From Pseudomonas resinovorans NBRC 106553 (GTDB taxonomy: Bacteria; Pseudomonadota; Gammaproteobacteria; Pseudomonadales; Pseudomonadaceae), in NCBI RefSeq assembly GCF_000412695.1, contig NC_021499.1, positions 2,790,001-2,854,000 on the forward strand: 64,000 nucleotides of DNA. Reading direction: 5' to 3'. Below the pieces are notes generated by a model. It saw nothing but the letters and a program-made list of their open reading frames with translations. It searched no databases and was not told the origin of the DNA. This document shows, piece after piece, positions 9,295 to 15,990 of the stretch. Both the position numbers and the translations under genes were made by a program. How positions within the stretch are numbered: position 1 is the first letter of the stretch; the number at the start of each line of letters is the position of its first letter.

Positions 9295-9384
9295 GAAAAA
9301 AGCCCCGTAGATCGATGATCTACGAGGCTTTTTAGATGGAGGCCGAAGTCGGAATCGAACCGGCGTACACGGATTTGCAATCCG
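9295..9384 (-). repeat. Inverted copy of the tRNA-Cys 3' half and terminator (arm B)
   Basis: Read on the minus strand it repeats the last 48 bases of tRNA-Cys and the following terminator; the tRNA part is identical. It lies 1.23 kb from the genuine tRNA in opposite orientation. It is not a functional tRNA, since the 5' half is absent. The plus strand reads TGGAGGCCGAAG at 9337. Confidence 0.9.
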
Positions 9385-9437
9385 ATTATGAAATTCAGCT
9401 ATTACGCTGGCTGGAGCAACGCTCGCGTCCCATTACT

Positions 9438-9478
9438 CTGTCGCATCTGTCGCATCTGTCGCATCTGTCGCATCTGTC
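9438..9478. repeat. Short tandem repeat, 9-bp unit CTGTCGCAT
   Basis: Four full copies of CTGTCGCAT plus a partial fifth, followed by CTGTCCG. It lies between the inverted att copy and the Rz gene, in a phage non-coding stretch. Confidence 0.85.
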
Positions 9479-9609
9479 CGTCTGTATGCCGCATGGATAC
9501 TGGTGTACACAGGTCAGTTCTGGAACCATTTTTACCCCCTCCTCGCCCGTTCTGGGCAACTATCCACCTCCCCTTATCCGATCCGAGACGGCCTCGCAGG
9601 CCAGCCCCC

Positions 9610-10071
9610 TTATTCGACTTCGCTCAAGCGCTGCCGCGGGTCTCCCGCCATTCGGCCAGCTTCTTCAAGCAGTCCCCCGAGCACCACGATGGCAGACTCT
9701 CCTGCCTGGCGCTGCTGGGCAGCGATGGCACCGCAGGTTGCTGCCCGGCCGGCGCGCAGTCTGGCGATCTCACCGCGCATGCCGCCAGCAGCAGACTCAG
9801 CAGTAGCAGCGTGGCTCTCGGCGCGTTCAAGCGTTTCACGAACATTCCGGTCTTCCTCATCGGCCGCCTGCTGGCGGCGTTGCTCTTCGGTCCTGGCCTT
9901 GGCGTCGGCGCGCCGGTCACGCTCGGAGACCTGCAGCCGGTAGTCGGCCAGCTCAGCTTTCGCTTGGGCTCCATCCGTCTCGGCCCACCACACCCTCATC
10001 TGCTGTCCGCCGCCTACCAGCAGCACGGCCAGCAGCCAGCACCAGGCCGGGATAGGATTAAGCCAGGCCAT
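9610..10071 (-). CDS. Phage i-spanin (Rz-like)
   Basis: 153 residues: a single N-terminal signal-anchor (WLNPIPAWCWLLAVLLVGGG), then a long charged coiled-coil (AKAELADYRLQVSERDRRADAKARTEEQRRQQAADEEDRN). This is the layout of the inner-membrane spanin that bridges to an outer-membrane lipoprotein in the last step of phage lysis. A second gene is nested inside in another frame (9624-9845). Its start overlaps the stop of the DUF6527 gene (TGATG). It belongs to the prophage lysis cassette and appears intact. Confidence 0.8.
   Translation of the reverse strand: MAWLNPIPAWCWLLAVLLVGGGQQMRVWWAETDGAQAKAELADYRLQVSERDRRADAKARTEEQRRQQAADEEDRNVRETLERAESHAATAESAAGGMRGEIARLRAGRAATCGAIAAQQRQAGESAIVVLGGLLEEAGRMAGDPRQRLSEVE
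9624..9845 (-). CDS. Phage o-spanin lipoprotein (Rz1-like), nested inside Rz
   Basis: 73 residues in an alternative frame wholly within the Rz gene. It starts MFVKRLNAPRATLLLLSLLLAACAV, a lipoprotein signal with lipobox LAAC, followed by a proline- and serine-rich stretch (PAGQQPAVPSLPSS) and two further cysteines. A lipobox followed by a short Pro-rich body encoded inside Rz is the lambda-like arrangement. Lysis needs both partners to fuse inner and outer membranes. This is a short gene that simple gene callers often miss. Confidence 0.75.
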   Translation of the reverse strand: MFVKRLNAPRATLLLLSLLLAACAVRSPDCAPAGQQPAVPSLPSSARQESLPSWCSGDCLKKLAEWRETRGSA

Positions 10072-10382
10072 CAGTAGTCCTCCACCGAGGGTAGGTCGAC
10101 CGTTTTCCCGGCCAGGGCGTGGGTGCAGTCGCTAAAGAACTCGATGCGCCCCTCCCGGGCGAAGGAGTGGCAGCGCACCTCGGCCTGCTCCGGCCCCCAG
10201 CGGTAAGTCACCAGAACCGAGGGCGAGAACTTCGGCTTCTCAGCATCACCGTTCCAGGTCCAGTCGGGTTTGAGTCCATTGAGGACGTTGAGACCATGCA
10301 GCATGTTGCAGCCAGGGCATCCGAAGAACAGCTTGCCGTCTGCATCCTCCAGCACCGCGGACAGCCTGGTAAATCCGCTCAT
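10071..10382 (-). CDS. DUF6527-like small phage protein
   Basis: 103 residues. The methionine at 10382 is chosen because GGGAGG stands just before it and it overlaps the endolysin stop by ATGA. The sequence has FFGCPGC, HSFAREGRIEFFSDCTHALAGKTVDLP, which resembles the DUF6527 family found in lysis or late regions of proteobacterial prophages. The CPGC pair and the later Cys/His residues could bind a metal. Its biochemical role is not known to me. Confidence 0.65.
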   Translation of the reverse strand: MSGFTRLSAVLEDADGKLFFGCPGCNMLHGLNVLNGLKPDWTWNGDAEKPKFSPSVLVTYRWGPEQAEVRCHSFAREGRIEFFSDCTHALAGKTVDLPSVEDY

Positions 10383-10867
10383 GCCAACCTCCCGCCCACC
10401 GCCACGTAGTGCGCCAGCAGGTCGTCCAATGAATGTTCGTTCTGGCCATACCCTGCCCCGGGCAGGCTGGCCCAGATGCTCCAGCACTTGTTGATCGCAT
10501 GCGGGATGCGCCCGGCCTTGATGTCAGCTAGGGCTCGGCGCTCGCGGATCTGCTGGATTGCCACCCGGTCCTGGTTCTCCGGCGGGAAGCCGCCCTCGAG
10601 CTTCAACGACTTGCGGTAGGAGTCCCAGTACCGAGACAGGAGCTGGTACCGGCCGGCGGCCGTGGACTTGATACCCAGGCGCGGCAGGTCGACCAGACGC
10701 CGGAGGTGATCGGCGTAGCCGGTGAAGCTTGCGCCGCCGAGGATCACGTCGTAGCACTGATCCTTGGTGGGCTGGCGTGGATGATCAGTGCCCTCCAACC
10801 AGGCCAGCATGTCCAGGAAGGCGAGCACGTTCGTGCCGCCCGCTAGGGATGCAGTAAGCCGAGCCAT
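10379..10867 (-). CDS. Phage endolysin, lambda R-type lytic transglycosylase
   Basis: 162 residues. FLDMLAWLEGTDHPRQ, YDVILGG, STAAGRYQLLSRYWDSYRK and the NIWASLPGAGYGQ-like end (SIWASLPGAGYGQ) follow phage lambda R closely. The catalytic Glu of that family is in the AWLEGT segment. It cleaves the murein glycosidic bond to free phage. There is no signal peptide, so a holin would be needed; none intact is visible. The start at 10867 is preferred over 10897. First gene of the surviving lysis cassette. Confidence 0.85.
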   Translation of the reverse strand: MARLTASLAGGTNVLAFLDMLAWLEGTDHPRQPTKDQCYDVILGGASFTGYADHLRRLVDLPRLGIKSTAAGRYQLLSRYWDSYRKSLKLEGGFPPENQDRVAIQQIRERRALADIKAGRIPHAINKCWSIWASLPGAGYGQNEHSLDDLLAHYVAVGGRLA

Positions 10868-10886
10868 GGAAGTCTCCAGAAAGAAA

Positions 10887-10905
10887 AGCCCGCTCAAGGC
10901 GGGCT
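10887..10905 (-). terminator. Minus-strand hairpin before the lysis cassette
   Basis: Minus strand: AGCCCGC, CTTGA loop, GCGGGCT, then TTTTCTT. It stands upstream of the endolysin and must have ended a phage gene that is now missing, replaced by the acyltransferase region. Confidence 0.65.
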
Positions 10906-10996
10906 GGGGTTGACGCGGAATCGATGGAACTGGCTCCCGGCTGAATGCGCGAACGTATAGAATCTCGCTTTTGCTGGGGCTATCGATGGTTAGGAA

Positions 10997-12880
10997 ATGA
11001 GCGGATTCAGATCAGACATACAAGCTCTGCGAGGGATCGCAGTTTCCCTAGTGGTACTCGAACATATCGGTGCTACTTGGTTTAAGAATGGCTTCCTCGG
11101 GGTAGACATATTCTTCGTTATTTCCGGCTTCTTGATCACCGGGATTATCAGTAAACAGATCGTTTCAGGTAAATTTTCTTTCAAAGAATTCTATCTGCGC
11201 CGTGTAAAGCGCCTTCTTCCGGTCGCCTATGTAACGGTCCTTTTCACAGTCATAGGTTCTGCCTACTTCCTCAACTCGGTAGAAGCAGCAACGGTAACCA
11301 GCCAGGTTGTCGGCGCCCTCACTTTCTCGATCAACTTCGTGTTGTGGAACCAAGTCGGGTATTTCGACGTAGCAGCGGCGTCGAAGCCACTCCTGCATAT
11401 GTGGTCCCTGGCGATCGAGGAGCAGTTCTATATCCTGTTCCCAGCCATCCTGGCCTTCACGCCAATAAAGGCTTGGCGCCATGTGCTCGCAATACTGGCA
11501 ACCATCAGTCTGGTCGCTTGCGTCTACATCGCAGCCAAGGACACCTCCACCGCCTTTTACCTGCTACCCACTCGTGCATGGGAACTGCTGATCGGCGCCC
11601 TAGGCGCGCTGCTGGCCACGAACCCCACGGCCATCCGTTGCGCTCGCGCGCTGCTGTTGCCGGCGTTTGCTGCCCTGGCGATCCTGCCGTTCGTAAGGAC
11701 CGGGCATGCCCACCCCGGCGCTGATGCCGCGATTGTCTGCCTGGCGACCGTCTCGATCCTGGTTGGCCGCAGCGCCCTTTTCGAACGGCTCGCGCCGAAG
11801 ACCGGCTTGGTATTCCTCGGCAACATTTCCTACTCGCTGTACCTGGTGCACTGGCCGATCATCGTTTTCATGAACAACCTCTACATCGAGGCCGTGCCTG
11901 CCAGTGTCCGCGTTTTCACCGTCGCCCTGACGATTACGCTGGCCTACCTGATGTACCGAACGGTGGAGGAGCCCTTCCGGGGCAGCAAGACCTCTACGCG
12001 CAAGCTGGCAGTTTCGCTGGCCTCGGTGGGCATCCTGATTGCAGGCGTCCAAACGGCGGTGGTGCTCCATGACAATAGCGAATCTGGCTTCGCCTACATG
12101 CGCCGCATCAACTACGGTCTTCATGGATCTTGCTACGCCCAGTTCGCCAAGCCTGTATGCAAGACCAGCAATAACCCAAACACTGTGGTATGGGGCGATT
12201 CGTTCGCCATGCACATCGTGGAAGGCCTGAGGAAGTCCGAAGGGTTAGACCTAACGCAGGCGACGCGCTCGGCTTGTGCGCCATTCATTGGTACCTCTCC
12301 GTACATCCCGACCTACGCAAATGGGGATGAAACATCGCGCCAATGCATCCAGTTCAACAAAGACGTCCTCAGCTATATCGAGAAAGACAAAAACATCACG
12401 AAAGTAATACTTGCCGCCAATTATGTAGGCTACACGAACGGCAAACTTAATATGCTTTCTGAAAGAGGCGAGGAGTTCGTCGTCGAACCGACAAGTCGTG
12501 AAAAATTCACCCGAGACTTCGACCTAATCCTGAAAGCACTGAAAGAACACCACAAGGAAATATCGGTCGTCTTCCCGCCACCGCCAGTCGACAACGGCCT
12601 ATTGAATTGCATGGAGAAAAAGATTAGCGGCAGGTTCTTCATTGGCGGCCAGGAGAACTGCACATTCAGCATGACCTACCATGCGAACAGTTCCAAGGTG
12701 CTCAATGCAGTACTGACCGATCTCCAGAAGAAATACGACTTCAAGATCGTCTACCTGCAAGACGCGATCTGTTCCGGCAACATCTGCAACACCATCATCG
12801 ACAACGCCCCCGTATACCGAGATCCAGTGCACCTCAGTTACCTCGGCTCGGCGAAAATATTCGAAAAGCTGAACTTGTGA
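10997..12880 (+). CDS. Acyltransferase-3 / SGNH O-antigen acetylase (OafA type)
   Basis: 627 residues. The N-terminal 340 or so have about ten membrane segments and the acyltransferase-3 motifs (FRSDIQALRGIAVSLVVLEHIG, FLGVDIFFVISGFLIT, RRVKRLLPVAYV, HMWSLAIEEQFYILFP). The C-terminal half is an SGNH-like periplasmic domain with VVWGDSFAMHIVEG and a late DPVHLSYLG (Asp/His pair). Such proteins O-acetylate surface polysaccharide. Codon use becomes A/T-richer than its neighbours, mostly in the last third. Lone and plus-strand among minus-strand phage genes with its own terminator, it fits a lysogenic-conversion gene that modifies O antigen. Confidence 0.88.
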   Translation: MSGFRSDIQALRGIAVSLVVLEHIGATWFKNGFLGVDIFFVISGFLITGIISKQIVSGKFSFKEFYLRRVKRLLPVAYVTVLFTVIGSAYFLNSVEAATVTSQVVGALTFSINFVLWNQVGYFDVAAASKPLLHMWSLAIEEQFYILFPAILAFTPIKAWRHVLAILATISLVACVYIAAKDTSTAFYLLPTRAWELLIGALGALLATNPTAIRCARALLLPAFAALAILPFVRTGHAHPGADAAIVCLATVSILVGRSALFERLAPKTGLVFLGNISYSLYLVHWPIIVFMNNLYIEAVPASVRVFTVALTITLAYLMYRTVEEPFRGSKTSTRKLAVSLASVGILIAGVQTAVVLHDNSESGFAYMRRINYGLHGSCYAQFAKPVCKTSNNPNTVVWGDSFAMHIVEGLRKSEGLDLTQATRSACAPFIGTSPYIPTYANGDETSRQCIQFNKDVLSYIEKDKNITKVILAANYVGYTNGKLNMLSERGEEFVVEPTSREKFTRDFDLILKALKEHHKEISVVFPPPPVDNGLLNCMEKKISGRFFIGGQENCTFSMTYHANSSKVLNAVLTDLQKKYDFKIVYLQDAICSGNICNTIIDNAPVYRDPVHLSYLGSAKIFEKLNL

Positions 12881-12885
12881 AGAGG

Positions 12886-12910
12886 AACCCCTCAAACGAG
12901 GGGCTTTTTT
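12886..12910 (+). terminator. Terminator of the acyltransferase gene
   Basis: ACCCCTC, loop AAAC, GAGGGGC, then TTTTTT, eight bases after the stop codon. Confidence 0.85.
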
Positions 12911-12930
12911 CTTTTCACATCACCGCATCG

Positions 12931-13416
12931 TCACAGCGTGTTCGCCGACGCCGTCCACCAAGGGTCCTGGGTGGTGGCATTGGTGATCAGCGTGCTGCTG
13001 GCCGCTGCCGCAATCTGCGCATTGAAGCCGGCGTTGGTCGGGGCGCCTACGCCGTATCCAATCAGCGACGGACTCACGTATAGCACCGGGCCGGTGATCT
13101 GGTACGAAGGCGTCAAGCCACTGGGATACGGGTGCTTGAGGGTAACCGCAGTGCTGGCTTGGACGGTCCCATTGCCGGTGACCTATACCGCCCCGGTCTG
13201 CCTCGGGAACTCATGGGGCACGGAGGACCAGGTGATGGCCGCGCTGCCGCTGTCGAGATATCCCCGCGTGGCTGACAGTCCCTTGGGCGAACGGATCACA
13301 ACGCTCGACCAGTTCACCACCCCGCTCCCGGTCAACACCACAACGGCGTGCTTGCCGTCCACCAGGTAGGCCTCGACGGCATGGCCCGGATGATTGCCTT
13401 CGGCGGTCTGATGGGC
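12931..13416 (-). pseudogene. Phage tail or other virion structural protein, C-terminal remnant with internal stop
   Basis: One frame on the minus strand reads HAVEAYLVDGKHAVVVLTGSGVVNWSSVVIRSPKG ... EFPRQTGAV, then a TAG, then VTGNGTVQASTAVTLKHPYPSGLTPSYQITGPVLYVSP ... WWTASANTL and a stop at 12931. The Gly/Thr/Ser/Val-rich beta pattern is typical of virion tail or fibre proteins. It has no N-terminus and is broken by the amber codon near 13170, so it is dead. It meets an oppositely oriented phage gene near 13417, a second rearrangement joint. Confidence 0.6.
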
Positions 13417-13418
13417 GG

Positions 13419-13583
13419 ATGGGGGCGGTGGCCAAGATTTGCAGCAACGTCTTCGACGACTTGCGCATCGACGGCCAGGACCGCGAACACCTGCCGGAGA
13501 TGATCACCCTGATACGTGCGATGTGTGCGAAAGGCCAGACGCTGGTCGACGCTGCTGAGCGCGTGCTGGTGGGGCAGGAGTGA
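13419..13583 (+). CDS. Short phage protein of unknown function
   Basis: 54 residues (MGAVAKICSNVFDDLRIDGQDREHLPEMITLIRAMCAKGQTLVDAAERVLVGQE), too short for many gene callers but apparently coding: the composition is balanced and the stop leads within three bases into the next phage gene. It is mainly helical. No clear ribosome site precedes the ATG, so it may itself be a 5'-truncated piece of a longer gene, because the tail remnant ends just before it. Confidence 0.45.
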   Translation: MGAVAKICSNVFDDLRIDGQDREHLPEMITLIRAMCAKGQTLVDAAERVLVGQE

Positions 13584-13586
13584 GGA

Positions 13587-14255
13587 GTGCCGTCCTTCCA
13601 GATCAACGACGCGGAGTGGGGCGCCTTGGTGGAGGAGCCAAGCGACCTGTTCCTGTCCTATTGCGCGATCCGGCGGTTCATGGACTACAGGACCGGCATC
13701 GCCGGCCAACCCCATCGGATCAGCGAGCAGATGCTATCGGAGGTGCTCTACGTGGCGCCTATTCGCGGTCGTCATGAGTCTGGCTCCCCATCCCGGCAGA
13801 AGGTCAGGTCGATCGTTGACCGCCTGGTGAAGCTGGGTGTCCTGGTACCCATCGAGCCCATGGTTTTCGAGCTGCCACTCGCACGCAGTGATGGTCCGTC
13901 CAAAACATCAGCAACCGATGAACAACCAGAACAGCAACCGACCAAGAACAACGCAGAACCCGCAAACGGCGAGGCTTCCAGCGAGGCAAGGGAAGCATCA
14001 GCACCCCTGTTCCTTGGCGAGTTGAGCCGCGAGCTTGCGCCGGGCCTGGATCGCCGCCTGGTCGGTCTGCACGATGATCTCGGGGTAATCGAGATGTCGT
14101 GGGTCCAGCATGATTCGGCTATGGACAGCCTCGATGATTGCCTTGTCCTCGGCGAAACCCAGTTCCGTCAGCTCCTGGCACATTTTCAGCTTTGCAGGAT
14201 CCATGTCGGGGATATCGAAGCCGCCGAACCACAGGTAGCGGAATCGCGTTGGTGA
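13587..14255 (+). pseudogene. Phage replication-type protein, 3'-truncated by the catabolic region
   Basis: GTG start. Residues 1-105 (FQINDAEWGALVEEPSDLFLSYCAIRRFMDYRTGIAG ... RQKVRSIVDRLVKLGVLVPI) look like the winged-helix start of replication-associated proteins of Pseudomonas prophages, followed by a polar linker rich in Gln, Asn and Glu. From about base 13998 the frame runs antisense to the Rieske oxygenase gene, so roughly the last 85 codons are not phage sequence. The genuine C-terminus is missing. This marks the joint between prophage and catabolic DNA. Confidence 0.6.
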
Positions 14256-15072
14256 TTCCGGTGTGGTGATGTGCATGATCCTGAATTGGTAGTTGGCGCG
14301 TTGGCCAGGGGCCGGCTCGGGGTCTTCGATGTCCAGTGCCGCCATGTTCATGGCTGGAGAAACGTAAGAGCCGTAGTTGTATCGGTTGACCTTCTTCTGC
14401 ATGCCGAAGCCCGTGACTTCGGCGAACATCGGCGGCAGGTTGCAGCCGATGAACTCCTGGCGGTAGGTCACCTGCTCGTCGGTGACGGAGACGGTAGGCG
14501 GGTTGACCCAGTCGGTGATCTTGAAGGTCGTCGCATGCACATAACCGAAATGGGTCAGGTCCAGGACGTTCTCCTTCAGGAGCATGTAGTTACCCTCGGC
14601 CAAGGTCTCTCCACGCCAGGACGAGAACCCCGGATCGGCGGGCCACTGCGCCTCGACTGGCGGCCCGGCCTCGATTTTTTCAGGATCCCCCATCCACACC
14701 CAGACAAAGGGCGGCTGGTCGACCACCGGGTAGGCGTGAACCCGGCAACGGCTCGGAACCTGTGCCTGGGACGGAATCCGCACGCAGCTGCCTTTCGAGT
14801 CGAAGGTGAAGCCGTGGTAGCCGCACTGGATGTTGTCGCCCACGACCTTTCCGGAGGAAAGCGGTGCACCAGCGGTGCGGGCAGCGGTCGTCCAGCGCAA
14901 CCACGCTGCCATCTTCCTTCCGGTAGAGCACGACCGGCATCTCCAGCATGGTCAGCGCCAGGGGTTCGCGGCCGACCTTGTCCGACGTGGTGGCGACCCA
15001 CCAGCAGTTGCGGGGGTAGTTGGGCGCAACGATGTCTTGTTCGAGGGGAATCTTTACAGGCCTGTCACTCAT
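13998..15072 (-). pseudogene. Rieske [2Fe-2S] aromatic oxygenase, alpha subunit, broken by a frameshift
   Basis: The N-terminal part (from 15072, MSDRPVKIPLEQDIVAPNYPRNCWWVATT) reaches DDRCPHRW with the first Cys-His pair (C64, H66). One base too many near 14866-14872 then shifts the frame; the other frame continues with SSGKVVGDNIQCGYHG, the second Cys-His pair, and the mononuclear iron motif ENVLDLTHFGYVH. Joined, this is a normal oxygenase of about 358 residues, of the VanA/phthalate dioxygenase group. Last gene of a four-gene minus unit. Either a recent pseudogene or a sequencing error; no slippery heptamer for programmed shifting is obvious. Confidence 0.8.
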
Positions 15073-15083
15073 CTCGGTTCCTC

Positions 15084-15094
15084 TTCTTGTTCTT
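15084..15094 (-). promoter_or_regulatory. Hfq/Crc-type CA motif upstream of the Rieske pseudogene
   Basis: Minus strand AAGAACAAGAA: two overlapping AAnAAnAA matches 12-20 bases before the start codon, directly ahead of GAGGAA. Motif match only. Confidence 0.55.
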
Positions 15095-15125
15095 GTGCGT
15101 TCGGTTCGCAGCGGGGTCGCGCCGC

Positions 15126-15509
15126 CTAGCCCTGGAGGCGGCTGCCGTGGAAGGAGCTGATCTGCCAACCCTTCGCTCCCTTGACCCAGACCTGGGTCAC
15201 GAACCCCTCGCCACGCACGACGGCATCTTCGCCGCGCTTCTGCAGAGTGTTGACCTGATACCCGGTCATCACCGCGGTGTCGCCGTAGACCCTTACAGCC
15301 AGGCCTTCGCGCTCGACGTTCAGGTAGCGCACCACGTCGCGCGCATAGGCCAGGTACTGGTCACGGTCGTGGATCAGCCCGGAGGTGTGCACATAAACGA
15401 GGTCTTGCGCGAAAACCTCGGCGACCTTCGCGGCGTTGTCATCGATCAAGGCGCGCCGGCGAGCCTCTTCCGCGGCCAGAACTTCATTGACCAGCTTTTG
15501 CGTGTCCAT
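15126..15509 (-). CDS. NTF2/SnoaL-like protein (DUF4440 type)
   Basis: 127 residues from the methionine at 15509; the frame is open seven codons earlier, but GGAGAA stands before the inner start. The pattern LVNEVLAAEEARRRALIDDNAAKVAEVFAQDLVYVHTSGLIHDRDQYLAYARD ... VTQVWVKGAKGWQISSFHGSRL is the alpha-plus-beta cone of the nuclear-transport-factor-2 superfamily. Members serve as small subunits of ring-hydroxylating dioxygenases, isomerases or cyclases. Placed just before a Rieske alpha subunit it might be its beta-like partner, but it does not clearly match the beta-subunit family. Confidence 0.75.
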   Translation of the reverse strand: MDTQKLVNEVLAAEEARRRALIDDNAAKVAEVFAQDLVYVHTSGLIHDRDQYLAYARDVVRYLNVEREGLAVRVYGDTAVMTGYQVNTLQKRGEDAVVRGEGFVTQVWVKGAKGWQISSFHGSRLQG

Positions 15510-15542
15510 TCTTTCTCCTTGCAGAATCATTGGGTAAAGGCC

Positions 15543-15980
15543 TCAGGAGGCGCCGGTATCACAGGTCAGGCCGGTAGCTGTCACGCCAGCGATGGCGCAG
15601 AGCTCGTCGTTGTCCGAGGTGTCACCGCTGATGCCCAGTGCGCCGAGGATTTCGCCGTGGGAGTTCCTGATCAGCACGCCACCGGGAACGGGCAGCATGT
15701 GCCCACCCGTGAGGTCGCTCAGGGCGTTGAAGAAGGCGGGCATCAAGTCGGCGCGACGAGCCAGTTCCCGTCCGCCAAAACCCATGCCCAGCACCGAGGC
15801 CGCCTTGCCGGTGGCGATCTGCGGCCGAAGCAGGCTTGCGTGCTCATTGCGCTTGAGAACCAGCAGGTGTCCGCCGGTATCCAAAACCGCAACGCAGAGC
15901 GGTTGCAGACCAAGTCGGTCCCCCTCCGCCAGCGCGACATCCACCATGGTTTCCGCCGTTTCGAGTGTCAGTTTGTGCAT
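15543..15980 (-). CDS. GlcG/HbpS family protein
   Basis: 145 residues starting MHKLTLETAETMVDVALAEGDRLGLQPLCVAVLDTGGHLLVLKRNEHASLLRPQIATGKAASVLGMG. These features, with the later GGVLIRN and GALGISGDTSDNDELCAIAG, are typical of the GlcG/HbpS fold. Some members bind haem or cobalamin; many sit in catabolic operons with no proven role. No signal peptide is seen, so it is probably cytoplasmic. It overlaps no neighbour and lies between the amidohydrolase and the NTF2-like gene. Confidence 0.85.
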   Translation of the reverse strand: MHKLTLETAETMVDVALAEGDRLGLQPLCVAVLDTGGHLLVLKRNEHASLLRPQIATGKAASVLGMGFGGRELARRADLMPAFFNALSDLTGGHMLPVPGGVLIRNSHGEILGALGISGDTSDNDELCAIAGVTATGLTCDTGAS

Positions 15981-15990
15981 GGTCGAATCC

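Noticed and set aside
9337..9384. A minus-strand tRNA
   Set aside because: Only the 3' 48 bases of tRNA-Cys are present.
9438..9478. A CRISPR array
   Set aside because: The 9-base units are directly adjacent with no spacers, and there are no cas genes in the window.
14866..14872. Programmed ribosomal frameshift in the Rieske gene
   Set aside because: I see no slippery heptamer or obvious downstream structure; a plain mutation or read error is simpler.
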